Of a stretch of 64,000 nt of DNA, positions 45,320 to 53,586 are shown one piece after another. This DNA comes from Cognataquiflexum rubidum (GTDB lineage Bacteria; Bacteroidota; Bacteroidia; Cytophagales; Cyclobacteriaceae): positions 1-64,000 of the forward strand of contig NZ_JAKZAL010000007.1 in assembly GCF_022538115.1 (NCBI RefSeq), in the 5' to 3' direction. The notes beneath the pieces are model-generated. The model was not told the DNA's origin and ran no database searches. It saw only the letters and a list, made by a program, of their open reading frames with translations. A program made the position numbers and the translations under genes. Each line of letters opens with the position of its first letter. Position 1 is the stretch's first letter.

Positions 45320-46327
45320 ATGAAATCAACGAGACCTTTTTTCCTAAAAATGGACACCCGAGTATTTTTATTTATGGGTATAATTTCCATGTTTTTCATA
45401 ATTGTTCTTTCCCTACGATTTAAACAATACCAACCATGTATTGGCCCCACTATTTCAACTAAAAAAGACAAGCTGTATGCGGGAGATATAATACAATTTA
45501 AAACTCAGGAAAATGAAAAAGGAACAAATTTAGAATGGGATTTTGGCGATAATTCTCCAATTACAAAACTTGGATCTGCAGTAAGTCATGTCTATCAAAA
45601 CCCAGGCAGATATCAAATCAGTGTTAAAATATCTGATAATTGCATGGCGTTTTCGACAGTAATAATCGAAAATCATCCCCCTGTGGTAAATGAAAAATTG
45701 CAAGCCAATTTCTCGGGACCAGAAACCATTGAAGTAGGCAAGCCTGCCAATTTTATTGATCATACCGAAAATGCCACAACATGGGAATGGAGGTTTGGTG
45801 AATCCAACAAGGTGGATGCTACAAGTCAAAAGCCAAAATATACATTTAAGAAGGCTGGTACCAAAAAAATTATTCTGACTGTTAATGGAAATATTACAGG
45901 TGAGAAAATCATCCTAGTTACAGAAAAGGCAATTGTAAAACCAAAACCAAAGAATGAACCCGTAGCTCGTGAGAAACCATCTTTAAAAATTGAGCATCCA
46001 AGTGTTGCCAAAATAGAAAAACCAAGCGACGTTGAGAAAACCCCTGAAACTATCAGTGTTACAAAAACAGCAGATGATGAAGAGATAAATGAATTCTTGA
46101 AACAGCTAGCAACCCAAGGGCAAAGTGTAATCAGTCTTTCTAAATATTTTTGCGATCCCAAAAAACTTAAATTCTTTTTTAAAAATGAATCTATAAAAGA
46201 AGCTCAATTGGATAAAGAATTAAAAAAAGTCATGAAGAGTGGTAAAATTCAAAATTTAAAAATACAAACAAATAGAAGCGGTGAAAACAATTGTGTCAAC
46301 GTACTTCAAATAACTCTTGATAAGTAA
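45320..46327 (+). CDS. Membrane-anchored PKD-domain protein heading the T6SS operon
   Basis: A 335-residue protein with one N-terminal transmembrane helix (about 12-32) and two PKD-type beta-sandwich domains; the first includes LEWDFGDNSP and VSHVYQNPGRYQISV, the second TWEWRFGESN and KYTFKKAGTKKI. A Pro/Lys/Glu-rich linker (about 210-255) leads to a C-terminal domain of about 80 residues ending in NCVNVLQITLDK. The outer face should be periplasmic. It lies 30 bp before tssH on the same strand. It matches no standard Tss subunit I know. Confidence 0.78.
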   Translation: MKSTRPFFLKMDTRVFLFMGIISMFFIIVLSLRFKQYQPCIGPTISTKKDKLYAGDIIQFKTQENEKGTNLEWDFGDNSPITKLGSAVSHVYQNPGRYQISVKISDNCMAFSTVIIENHPPVVNEKLQANFSGPETIEVGKPANFIDHTENATTWEWRFGESNKVDATSQKPKYTFKKAGTKKIILTVNGNITGEKIILVTEKAIVKPKPKNEPVAREKPSLKIEHPSVAKIEKPSDVEKTPETISVTKTADDEEINEFLKQLATQGQSVISLSKYFCDPKKLKFFFKNESIKEAQLDKELKKVMKSGKIQNLKIQTNRSGENNCVNVLQITLDK

Positions 46328-46357
46328 CGAAATATTTAAGAAAAAGCTAAAAACATC

Positions 46358-48847
46358 ATGGAAACGATAGAAATTCAATGGAAAATGTCTGATGAAATTA
46401 AAGGAATAATCCGGATAGCCCAAGCTTTGGCCAAAGAGAACATGAATGTAACATTTGGCCCCCCACATTTGCTGAAGGCTACCTTACACAAAGAATCAGG
46501 GTTGAGATTTCTGTTGGATGAATTAGGCCAGGATATTTTTTATCTAGAGGATTGGGCGGATGTAAGGATTGAAAACTGTCCAAAAGGATTTCCAATACCA
46601 AACATCATAGAATCCTCCAATAACAATTCTGAAATTTTTCAGGAGGCAGAAGACCTAAGATTAAAATTTGGACTTGAGGAAATAACCCCAATGATTTTAC
46701 TTATCGCATTGGTCACTCCTGGAGTTGCTTTTTCATTTGAACAACTAAAAACACTCCCTCTTCAAAGGGAAGTATTGATGGATTCATATAGGAAAAATGT
46801 CGAAATCAACTCAATTGTTGCTCCAAAAACCAATTCTCCCAAAAATGAAAATCAAGTAAAATCCAGTCAGGCATTGTTAAAATATTGTATCGATAAATCC
46901 TCATTGGCAAAACAGGGAAAGTTGGAATCGATTGTGGGAAGGGAAAGTGAAGTTAGAACTATATCTGAGATTATTTGCCGTAGATCTAAACCGAATGTGA
47001 TGCTGGTAGGTGAGCCCGGAGTAGGAAAATCTGCTTTGATAGATGGCTTCGTTTTATCCTTGGAAACAGGAAATTCACCCGGCATCCTTAAAAATTCCAA
47101 GGTTTTTGAACTTGATCTAGGATCGTTGGTGGCCGGTGCCTCCTATAAAGGTGAAATTGAGGAAAGACTCAAGCAAATTTTAAGTGAAATTAAGCAATAT
47201 GACAAAACAATTTTGTTTATAGATGAAATCCATGTTTTACTTGACAGGCAGAGCAATGCAGCAGGTAGTGCTAATTTTTTAAAACCCGAATTGGCAAGGG
47301 GTGAACTCACAGTTATAGGGGCTACAACTCCGGAAGAATACAGAAAATTCATTGAATGCGATGAGGCATTTAACAGAAGGTTTGAAATGCTTACAGTAGA
47401 AGAACCTTCCAAAGAATCATGCTTCCATATGATAAAGGCGATCATACCAAGGTATGAAAAGCATCATGGTTTGACAGTACCGGACGATTGCATTTTAGAA
47501 TCAATCAGCCTCGCAAAAAGATATACTAAAGAAAGAAAACTTCCTGATGTAGCCATAGATCTTTTGGATCGGTCTCTTGCTGCTCTCAAAATGATAAATG
47601 AAACAGGTGAAAAAACTATTCATGTCATTAATGAACAATTTTTAAAACACACTCAAAAAGTTGATGAGAGCCTGGATTTTGGTATTGAGGATTGGAAATG
47701 GTTTTTAGAGCAAATCAAACAACAGATAAGCCCAATCTTATGGAGTACGGCTTTATCTACTCAGCCAAATGAAAATTTGAATGATAAAGATTCAATAATT
47801 CAAAAAATTCGGGAAAACTTGGATGAACTTCAAAAAACGGTTTCCCTGCCAACCCACACTTTGTCAATTTCAAATCTGAAAGCTTTGATGTCTGCAAAAA
47901 CTGGAATTCCATTAGGTAAGCTCCAGACTGAGGAAAAAGATAGACTGTTAAATATGGAAGAAAAGCTCAAAGAAAGGGTAATTGGTCAGGACCATGCAAT
48001 AAGTTCAATTTCTGATGCTGTATTAGAATCCCGAGCAGGACTTGGGAAACCTGGTCAACCCATTGGATCTTTTTTCTTTCTGGGACCTACAGGCACAGGA
48101 AAGACAGAACTGGCGAAATCCTTGGCAGAATTTCTATTTCAGGAAGAGTCAGCGATTTTAAGGTTTGACATGTCAGAGTTTAAAGAGGAACATTCAGCAG
48201 CTTTGCTTTACGGCGCCCCTCCTGGATATGTCGGCTATGAGGAAGGTGGATTGTTGGTCAACAAAATCCGACAAAAGCCATACTCTGTGGTATTGTTTGA
48301 TGAAATTGAAAAAGCTCATTCATCTGTCTTTGATATTTTCCTCCAGATTTTGGATGAAGGCAAATTACATGACAAATTGGGTAAAGAAGGTGATTTTTCG
48401 AATGCACTGATCATTTTCACATCCAATATAGGGAGCCAGTTTGTAGTCCAAAAATTTAGTGAAGGTGAAATTCCCAAAACATCTGAACTTTTGGATAAAA
48501 TGTCAGGATACTTTAGGCCTGAGTTTTTAGGCCGTTTGACAGAGATTGTACCTTTTTCCCCTATGAAAATGGAGATGGTCCAGAAAATCCTAAAAAATCA
48601 ATTAAAGGATATTTTCAACTTTTTAGGTAAAGAAGGTATTACGCTTAATATTTCACAGGAAGCTTACGGAAAGCTTGCAGAATTGGGCTTTAATCCAGTC
48701 TATGGAGCAAGACCTTTGGCTGGAGTCGTAAGGTCTGAGGTGCGGAGACCCTTATCCAAAATGATAATTAAGGGGGAACTGAAAGCAGGAAATTGTTTGG
48801 ACTTGAACATTGCCAATGGAGGGAATTTCCACTGGGAGATCAAGTAG
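46358..48847 (+). CDS. tssH: T6SS AAA+ ATPase TssH (ClpV)
   Basis: The 829-residue protein has a Clp N-domain (about 1-150) and two AAA+ modules. Walker A1 is GEPGVGKS (218-225) with ILFIDEIHVLL as Walker B; Walker A2 is GPTGTGKT (576-583) with VVLFDEIEKAH. The ClpB-type long middle domain is short or missing between them, as in ClpV proteins that disassemble the contracted sheath. Position directly before tssB and tssC supports TssH rather than a general chaperone. Confidence 0.9.
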   Translation: METIEIQWKMSDEIKGIIRIAQALAKENMNVTFGPPHLLKATLHKESGLRFLLDELGQDIFYLEDWADVRIENCPKGFPIPNIIESSNNNSEIFQEAEDLRLKFGLEEITPMILLIALVTPGVAFSFEQLKTLPLQREVLMDSYRKNVEINSIVAPKTNSPKNENQVKSSQALLKYCIDKSSLAKQGKLESIVGRESEVRTISEIICRRSKPNVMLVGEPGVGKSALIDGFVLSLETGNSPGILKNSKVFELDLGSLVAGASYKGEIEERLKQILSEIKQYDKTILFIDEIHVLLDRQSNAAGSANFLKPELARGELTVIGATTPEEYRKFIECDEAFNRRFEMLTVEEPSKESCFHMIKAIIPRYEKHHGLTVPDDCILESISLAKRYTKERKLPDVAIDLLDRSLAALKMINETGEKTIHVINEQFLKHTQKVDESLDFGIEDWKWFLEQIKQQISPILWSTALSTQPNENLNDKDSIIQKIRENLDELQKTVSLPTHTLSISNLKALMSAKTGIPLGKLQTEEKDRLLNMEEKLKERVIGQDHAISSISDAVLESRAGLGKPGQPIGSFFFLGPTGTGKTELAKSLAEFLFQEESAILRFDMSEFKEEHSAALLYGAPPGYVGYEEGGLLVNKIRQKPYSVVLFDEIEKAHSSVFDIFLQILDEGKLHDKLGKEGDFSNALIIFTSNIGSQFVVQKFSEGEIPKTSELLDKMSGYFRPEFLGRLTEIVPFSPMKMEMVQKILKNQLKDIFNFLGKEGITLNISQEAYGKLAELGFNPVYGARPLAGVVRSEVRRPLSKMIIKGELKAGNCLDLNIANGGNFHWEIK

Positions 48848-48953
48848 AAGTCAAACAGACTAGTTTTTTTAAAAAAACAAATAAAAGTAGGTAACAACCT
48901 GCAAATGAACTTGATATAATCATATAAACCATTTTAAATAAATATCTAAAATC

Positions 48954-49406
48954 ATGGCAACAGAAAAATATAGCATTGGGGGAACTGTACTCGAAAATGA
49001 AGCTTTTGAAGCTTTTGCAGACATTCCTCAAAACAGGGTTCTTTTAGCTGAAAAATTAACGAACCGAGCTCCTGTTAGACCCGAAATAGTAGGAGGCCTA
49101 ACTAACCTAGAAGAAGTGTTTGGACATTTTAAACCGGAGGTTGAGGTTGAATTCGAAACCGAGGAAGGCACTTCGCAAAAAGAGACTATGAGATTTAGAG
49201 GCTTAGGGGACTTCGGGATTAAGGGAATTACCCCACAAAGCACAATGTTAAACGACCTCACTTTGAAAAGGGAACAATTCCAAAAGATCAATAAACAGCT
49301 CAAAACCAATAAACTTTTGAAACAAGCACTTTCGGACACTACAACCAAAGAAAGTTTAATCATGGCTTTGAATGCATTGATCCAAGAATTGGAAACATCA
49401 AAATAA
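48954..49406 (+). CDS. tssB: T6SS contractile sheath small subunit TssB
   Basis: This 150-residue protein is of the VipA type: FADIPQNRVLLAEKLTNRAP, GGLTNLEEVFGHFKPEVEVE and RFRGLGDFGIKGI are the family's core segments. The long helix QKINKQLKTNKLLKQAL fits the C-terminal coiled part that packs on TssC. It forms the contractile sheath with TssC. Confidence 0.92.
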   Translation: MATEKYSIGGTVLENEAFEAFADIPQNRVLLAEKLTNRAPVRPEIVGGLTNLEEVFGHFKPEVEVEFETEEGTSQKETMRFRGLGDFGIKGITPQSTMLNDLTLKREQFQKINKQLKTNKLLKQALSDTTTKESLIMALNALIQELETSK

Positions 49407-49438
49407 TAGACGATTAAATACATCTAAAATAAAGAGAT

Positions 49439-50806
49439 ATGGAACAAAATCAAAGTACCAAGTCAGTTTCTGATGACCTAAAAGAACTGAATTATAAGCC
49501 AGGCGAGATGTTGTCCACGGCCACCGAAAGCCTTGAGAAATTCGGTGGTTTTGACATCTTAGAAACTATGATTGAAGGAGTGCAAAATTTAAATCCGGAA
49601 AGAAAAGCCAGAAAATCAATTTTTTTGGCAGAACCATCCCGAAAGGCGGACAGAAACCAATTGCGTAAAGCCTTACAATGGTGGAAACAAGTACTAGAAA
49701 ATTCTACTGATATCTCTGAGATGGTACAGTTCTGTGAACAGACCTCCAATAATGCAGAAACACTTTTGAAGAAAAATCTAAAAAGTGCCATAGAACAAAC
49801 CAGAGAAATGGAGAAATCTTACCGTTCGGTTGCTCTATTTTATAAAAACACGGAAAGTCAGAAAATCAAGAATATTTCTATTATCAACGTAGATGCTGAA
49901 CAACTGAAAGACCTTGAGAATACAAGATTCATCGATGCCATTCAAAACGAGTTGGTAGAAAATTTTGACAGGTTAGATCTGTCAAGTAATTATAGTTTAT
50001 TGGTTTTACCCGGTTATTTGGGATCCAATAAGGTTGTCGAAAAATGGGCCAAAATAGCGTATGAGAATAAAGTATTGTTGGTCACTGACTTTGAAAACCT
50101 TGACAACCCGGATGATGTCATGGAAATGTTTGATGGTGCAAATCTTACAGGAGGAGATATTTACCGATCCAATATTATTATGGCCTGCAATTGGCTAGTA
50201 GGGCGGGAAAAGTTCAGTGAAATCGGCGAGGAGGAAGAACTTTTTGTGCCACCATCTTCCGCTTTGGCCGGAAAAATTTACAATACCTTGATGTCTCAAG
50301 TGACTGCAGGAAAGAAATATGGTGGACTTAATGAAGTTGATGGTGTCAAGTTTGATTTGAAGAAAAGTGAAATAGCAAATATTGAAAAATTGGGGTTGGT
50401 CCCAATGGTAAAAGAATATGGTAAGGTGATGGCTTTTTCTGCCAAAACACTTTTTAGCGGGGACAATCTCGGACTTCAGACTTATTCGGTAGTTAGGGTT
50501 TTTGATTATGTTTCCAAAGTGATGATGGACTTTTTGAATAGGAGGGCATTTGAAAACTTCACTGCAAGCAGTCGCAAAGAATTGATGGGACAGATTGTAA
50601 AATTTTTAGATAGCATCACAGGACCTACCAAATTGATTGAGAATTTTTCCATCAAGAGGTTTGAGCAGGATCCGGTCCAAAAGGACAGGATCTACCTGGA
50701 CATCCACATGAAACCCTACTTCCCTGCCAAATCCTTCCTGATCAAATTGGACGGTCAAAAAGGAGATGATGGCAACGATTGGGACTCAGAATACCAACAA
50801 CAGTGA
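49439..50806 (+). CDS. tssC: T6SS contractile sheath large subunit TssC
   Basis: The 455-residue VipB-like protein follows tssB after 32 bp. Its C-terminal half (RVFDYVSKVMMDFLNRRAFE, then IYLDIHMKPYFPAKSFLIKL) is the conserved sheath core, and VLPGYLGSNKVVEKWA fits the central domain. It assembles with TssB around the Hcp tube in the cytosol. Confidence 0.92.
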   Translation: MEQNQSTKSVSDDLKELNYKPGEMLSTATESLEKFGGFDILETMIEGVQNLNPERKARKSIFLAEPSRKADRNQLRKALQWWKQVLENSTDISEMVQFCEQTSNNAETLLKKNLKSAIEQTREMEKSYRSVALFYKNTESQKIKNISIINVDAEQLKDLENTRFIDAIQNELVENFDRLDLSSNYSLLVLPGYLGSNKVVEKWAKIAYENKVLLVTDFENLDNPDDVMEMFDGANLTGGDIYRSNIIMACNWLVGREKFSEIGEEEELFVPPSSALAGKIYNTLMSQVTAGKKYGGLNEVDGVKFDLKKSEIANIEKLGLVPMVKEYGKVMAFSAKTLFSGDNLGLQTYSVVRVFDYVSKVMMDFLNRRAFENFTASSRKELMGQIVKFLDSITGPTKLIENFSIKRFEQDPVQKDRIYLDIHMKPYFPAKSFLIKLDGQKGDDGNDWDSEYQQQ

Positions 50807-50884
50807 TTATGCTAGGATTTCGGGTTTTTCCGGATGATAAAACATAATATTTTAACTAATTATTATCTACTAAATTTTAAAGCT

Positions 50885-51274
50885 ATGTCGTTTAAAGCTA
50901 GATTAAAAGTAGCAGGGAAAGATGTCCCTGTATTAGACGCGTCCTATGAATTGAAAAGAAATGTGGACGCTACCGGCAGACCTTCTGAAGATGTACGGGG
51001 AGGTAAAATCACTTTGACTGTTGAGTCCACGGGTGAGACACCATTTTTTGAGTGGATGTGCAACAGTTTTGAGCGGAAAGATGGTTCGATTGTATTTACC
51101 AAACGGGATACCGATGCCACTATGAAAGAGCTGTCATTTACAGAGGCCTACATGGTTTCTTATTCTGAAAGCTTCGACAGTGATAGTGCACGACCTGTAA
51201 GGGAGACATTTACGATCAGTGCCAAAACCATTAAGTTGGGGAATGGAGAGCACAAAAACGAATGGCCTGTTTGA
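50885..51274 (+). CDS. tssD: T6SS tube protein TssD (Hcp), first copy
   Basis: This 129-residue protein begins SFKARLKVAGKDVPVLDASY and ends NEWPV, the form of the Bacteroidota TssD/Hcp family. It shows the central FFEWMCNSFERKDGSIVFT segment. It would form the hexameric ring stack expelled by sheath contraction. The start at 50885 follows GCT and an upstream A/T-rich leader; an ATG 51 nt further up is unlikely. A hairpin follows its stop. Confidence 0.92.
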   Translation: MSFKARLKVAGKDVPVLDASYELKRNVDATGRPSEDVRGGKITLTVESTGETPFFEWMCNSFERKDGSIVFTKRDTDATMKELSFTEAYMVSYSESFDSDSARPVRETFTISAKTIKLGNGEHKNEWPV

Positions 51275-51284
51275 CAGTCCATTT

Positions 51285-51315
51285 AAAGGTGATGGGCACA
51301 CCATCACCTTTTCTC
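51285..51315 (+). terminator. Hairpin between the two hcp genes (partial terminator or processing site)
   Basis: AAAGGTGATGG (51285-51295) pairs perfectly with CCATCACCTTT (51301-51311) around GCACA. The tail is TCTCCTT rather than a full T run, so it may act as a weak terminator or mRNA-stabilising stem, leaving the first hcp better expressed than the genes after it. Confidence 0.7.
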
Positions 51316-51358
51316 CTTAAAAATTTAAGTATAAATGATCAATTAAAACTGTTTTGAC

Positions 51359-51748
51359 ATGTCCTTTTTAGCCACACTTAAATTAGACGAAGAGGAGTAC
51401 AAAATCTTGTATTGTTCCTTTGCTTTCCATAAAGAAATTGACCCCACAGGAAAACCCATTTCCATTCCATTAGGCGGAATTTTGGATATCAAGCTAGAAA
51501 GCAATAGAAAAACGAATTTTTATGATTGGATGATCAGTCCGACACTCGTGAAGTCAGGAACAATCACATTTTTTCGGAGAGATGAAATGAGCCGGCTCAA
51601 AAACCTGGAATTTAATGACTCACATTGTATTGCCTACAAAGAAACTTTTGACCATTTGGGAGAAAATCCTATGATGATTGAACTGAAATTAAGTGCGCGG
51701 GAGCTGAAAATAAATGATTCTACTTTTTATAACAATTGGCCAGACTGA
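51359..51748 (+). CDS. T6SS TssD (Hcp) paralogue, second copy
   Basis: A 129-residue protein related to the first Hcp: same length, a SF.A.LK start, DPTGKP against DATGRP, FYDWM against FFEWM, and a NNWPD end against NEWPV. Overall identity is low. It lies 18 bp before vgrG, so it may be an effector- or VgrG-associated Hcp rather than the bulk tube subunit; this is inferred from divergence and position. Confidence 0.87.
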   Translation: MSFLATLKLDEEEYKILYCSFAFHKEIDPTGKPISIPLGGILDIKLESNRKTNFYDWMISPTLVKSGTITFFRRDEMSRLKNLEFNDSHCIAYKETFDHLGENPMMIELKLSARELKINDSTFYNNWPD

Positions 51749-51766
51749 CCTAAAACAAACTTTGCT

Positions 51767-53566
51767 ATGCCACAAATAGTCGTCACAGGAATAAAAATTG
51801 ATAACAAACCCATCAAACAATTTACTTCATTTGTTTTGGACCAAAAAATCAATGAGCATCATTCCTTTAGCTTGGTGTGTCCGACTGAGGCTATAGATGG
51901 AACAACCGGTGTGATTTTTAACCAATCAAAAAATCTCATTGGCTCTCCAATATCTGTTCTGATGGAATCCTTGGGTACTGCGGGACAAATGGAGTTCTTG
52001 GGATTGGTTACCCAAGTGGAGACTTCCAAATTCAGCGGTCATTCCGGTGAGATTATCCTGTCTGGTTTTAGTCCTACGATACTTCTTGACCATTTGCCAC
52101 ACTGTCAAAGTTGGGAAGAAAAAAACATCAAAGATATTGCTACAGATCTTACTGTAGCATTTCCAAAAGAAATCCTTTCTGCTCAATTAGAACCTGCTTT
52201 CAAAGAAAAACTGCTCTATACAGTTCAGTACAAAGAAACCTCATGGCAATTTTTGAGAAGAATCTGTAGCATCCATGGAGAATGGCTTTTTTACAATGGG
52301 AAAAAACTGGTTTTGGGGTCTCAGAAGAGCAAAGCTGTGAAACTACAGTTTGGCAATAACCTCAGCAATTTTAAAATGGCCCTTGAAGTCAAAGCCTCTG
52401 CTTTTCAAATGGTAGCATATGATTATCTCAACAATGAGGTCTATAAATCAAACCCTAAAAATATGCCTTCTTTCTCTGGGCTTAATGACTTGGGGAAATT
52501 TGTCTTTCAAAAGAGTGAGTCATTTTACCCCCAAGACGCAAAATATTGGAACAACAATGATTTAACCAATAAAAAGCAGCTGGATGATTTTGTGCATACG
52601 CGTTCTGCTATGCAAAATAGTCATATGGTCCAAATGAAAGGTCAGAGTGGACATCCGGGATTAGAAGTTGGAGGTCTTGTCGATATCAGTGGAAAAAATG
52701 TATTCAATCTCTCAGATGAGTCATTTGGGGAATACACAGTGATTTCGATCATGCATCATTGTGATGGACAGGGAAACTACAGCAATGAATTTATCGCCAT
52801 TCCATCTTCACTGAAAATGCCCCCTACCCACAGAATAGAGGAACCTGTATGTGAAGCACAGAGTGCAATGGTGACCGACAACAATGATGAAAAGGGCCTG
52901 GGTAGGGTGAGAGTAAAGTTCCATTGGATGGAGGGGAATGAAAAGAGTCCCTGGCTTCGGGTGACTACACCCCATGCAGGTAGTGGCAAAGGCATGTTTT
53001 TGATGCCTGAGAAAGGAGAGGAAGTGATTGTGGGTTTTGAAGGAGATAGCCCAACCAAGCCTTATGTGATTGGCAGCGTCTATAATGGCAAAGCCAAATG
53101 TTCTTTTGCAAATGGAGGAAATGATGTCAAAGCCTTACAAAGCAATAGCGGCAATAAGCTAGTTCTGAACGATAAGGACCAAAGTGTATTGATAGAGGAT
53201 GCCAAAGGAAATATGTTGATGATAGATGGGAAAGGGAATATTAATATAACCTCTTCCGAGAGTATTAAACTTACCTGTGGTGAATCTAATGTGGAATTGA
53301 AAAAAGATGGCTCAGTATCTATTAACGGTAAAAATCTGAAATTTGGAGCAACTGAAAATTTGGATGCATCTGGAGGAAAAAAAGCCACCATGTTTAGTGG
53401 TCAGGCTTCTTTCTCAGCAGACGGTGGATCCAATGATGCAAATATGTCAGGAAAGAATGCCAATATCAGCGGAAGCATGGAAACCAATGTCAGTGGTGGA
53501 TCAAAAACAACAGTGAGTGCCTCGGGAAAAGTGGCGGTACAAGGTGCAATTGTAGCCTTGAATTAA
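51767..53566 (+). CDS. tssI: T6SS spike protein VgrG (TssI)
   Basis: The 599-residue protein has a gp27-like half (to about 370, with VQYKETSWQFLRRICSIHGEWLFYN) and a gp5-like OB fold: GLGRVRVKFHWMEGNEKSPW, GMFLMPEKGEEVIVGFEG and PYVIGSVYNGK. The C-terminal 200 residues are a repetitive beta-helix needle ending SGKVAVQGAIVALN, without an effector domain. It should carry the PAAR-like tip of the Rhs protein encoded two genes downstream. Confidence 0.94.
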   Translation: MPQIVVTGIKIDNKPIKQFTSFVLDQKINEHHSFSLVCPTEAIDGTTGVIFNQSKNLIGSPISVLMESLGTAGQMEFLGLVTQVETSKFSGHSGEIILSGFSPTILLDHLPHCQSWEEKNIKDIATDLTVAFPKEILSAQLEPAFKEKLLYTVQYKETSWQFLRRICSIHGEWLFYNGKKLVLGSQKSKAVKLQFGNNLSNFKMALEVKASAFQMVAYDYLNNEVYKSNPKNMPSFSGLNDLGKFVFQKSESFYPQDAKYWNNNDLTNKKQLDDFVHTRSAMQNSHMVQMKGQSGHPGLEVGGLVDISGKNVFNLSDESFGEYTVISIMHHCDGQGNYSNEFIAIPSSLKMPPTHRIEEPVCEAQSAMVTDNNDEKGLGRVRVKFHWMEGNEKSPWLRVTTPHAGSGKGMFLMPEKGEEVIVGFEGDSPTKPYVIGSVYNGKAKCSFANGGNDVKALQSNSGNKLVLNDKDQSVLIEDAKGNMLMIDGKGNINITSSESIKLTCGESNVELKKDGSVSINGKNLKFGATENLDASGGKKATMFSGQASFSADGGSNDANMSGKNANISGSMETNVSGGSKTTVSASGKVAVQGAIVALN

Positions 53567-53586
53567 ATAGAAAGGAACAAAACATT

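Noticed and set aside
46358-48847. A general ClpB disaggregase.
   Set aside because: Operon position before tssB/tssC and the shortened middle region favour TssH, although the two families share the same AAA+ modules.
45320-53566. An extracellular contractile injection system (PVC/Afp type) or phage tail instead of a T6SS.
   Set aside because: TssH/ClpV, TssB/TssC-type sheath, Hcp and VgrG with an Rhs PAAR-like effector are T6SS features. No tape measure, baseplate gp6/gp53 or tail-fibre gene is seen.
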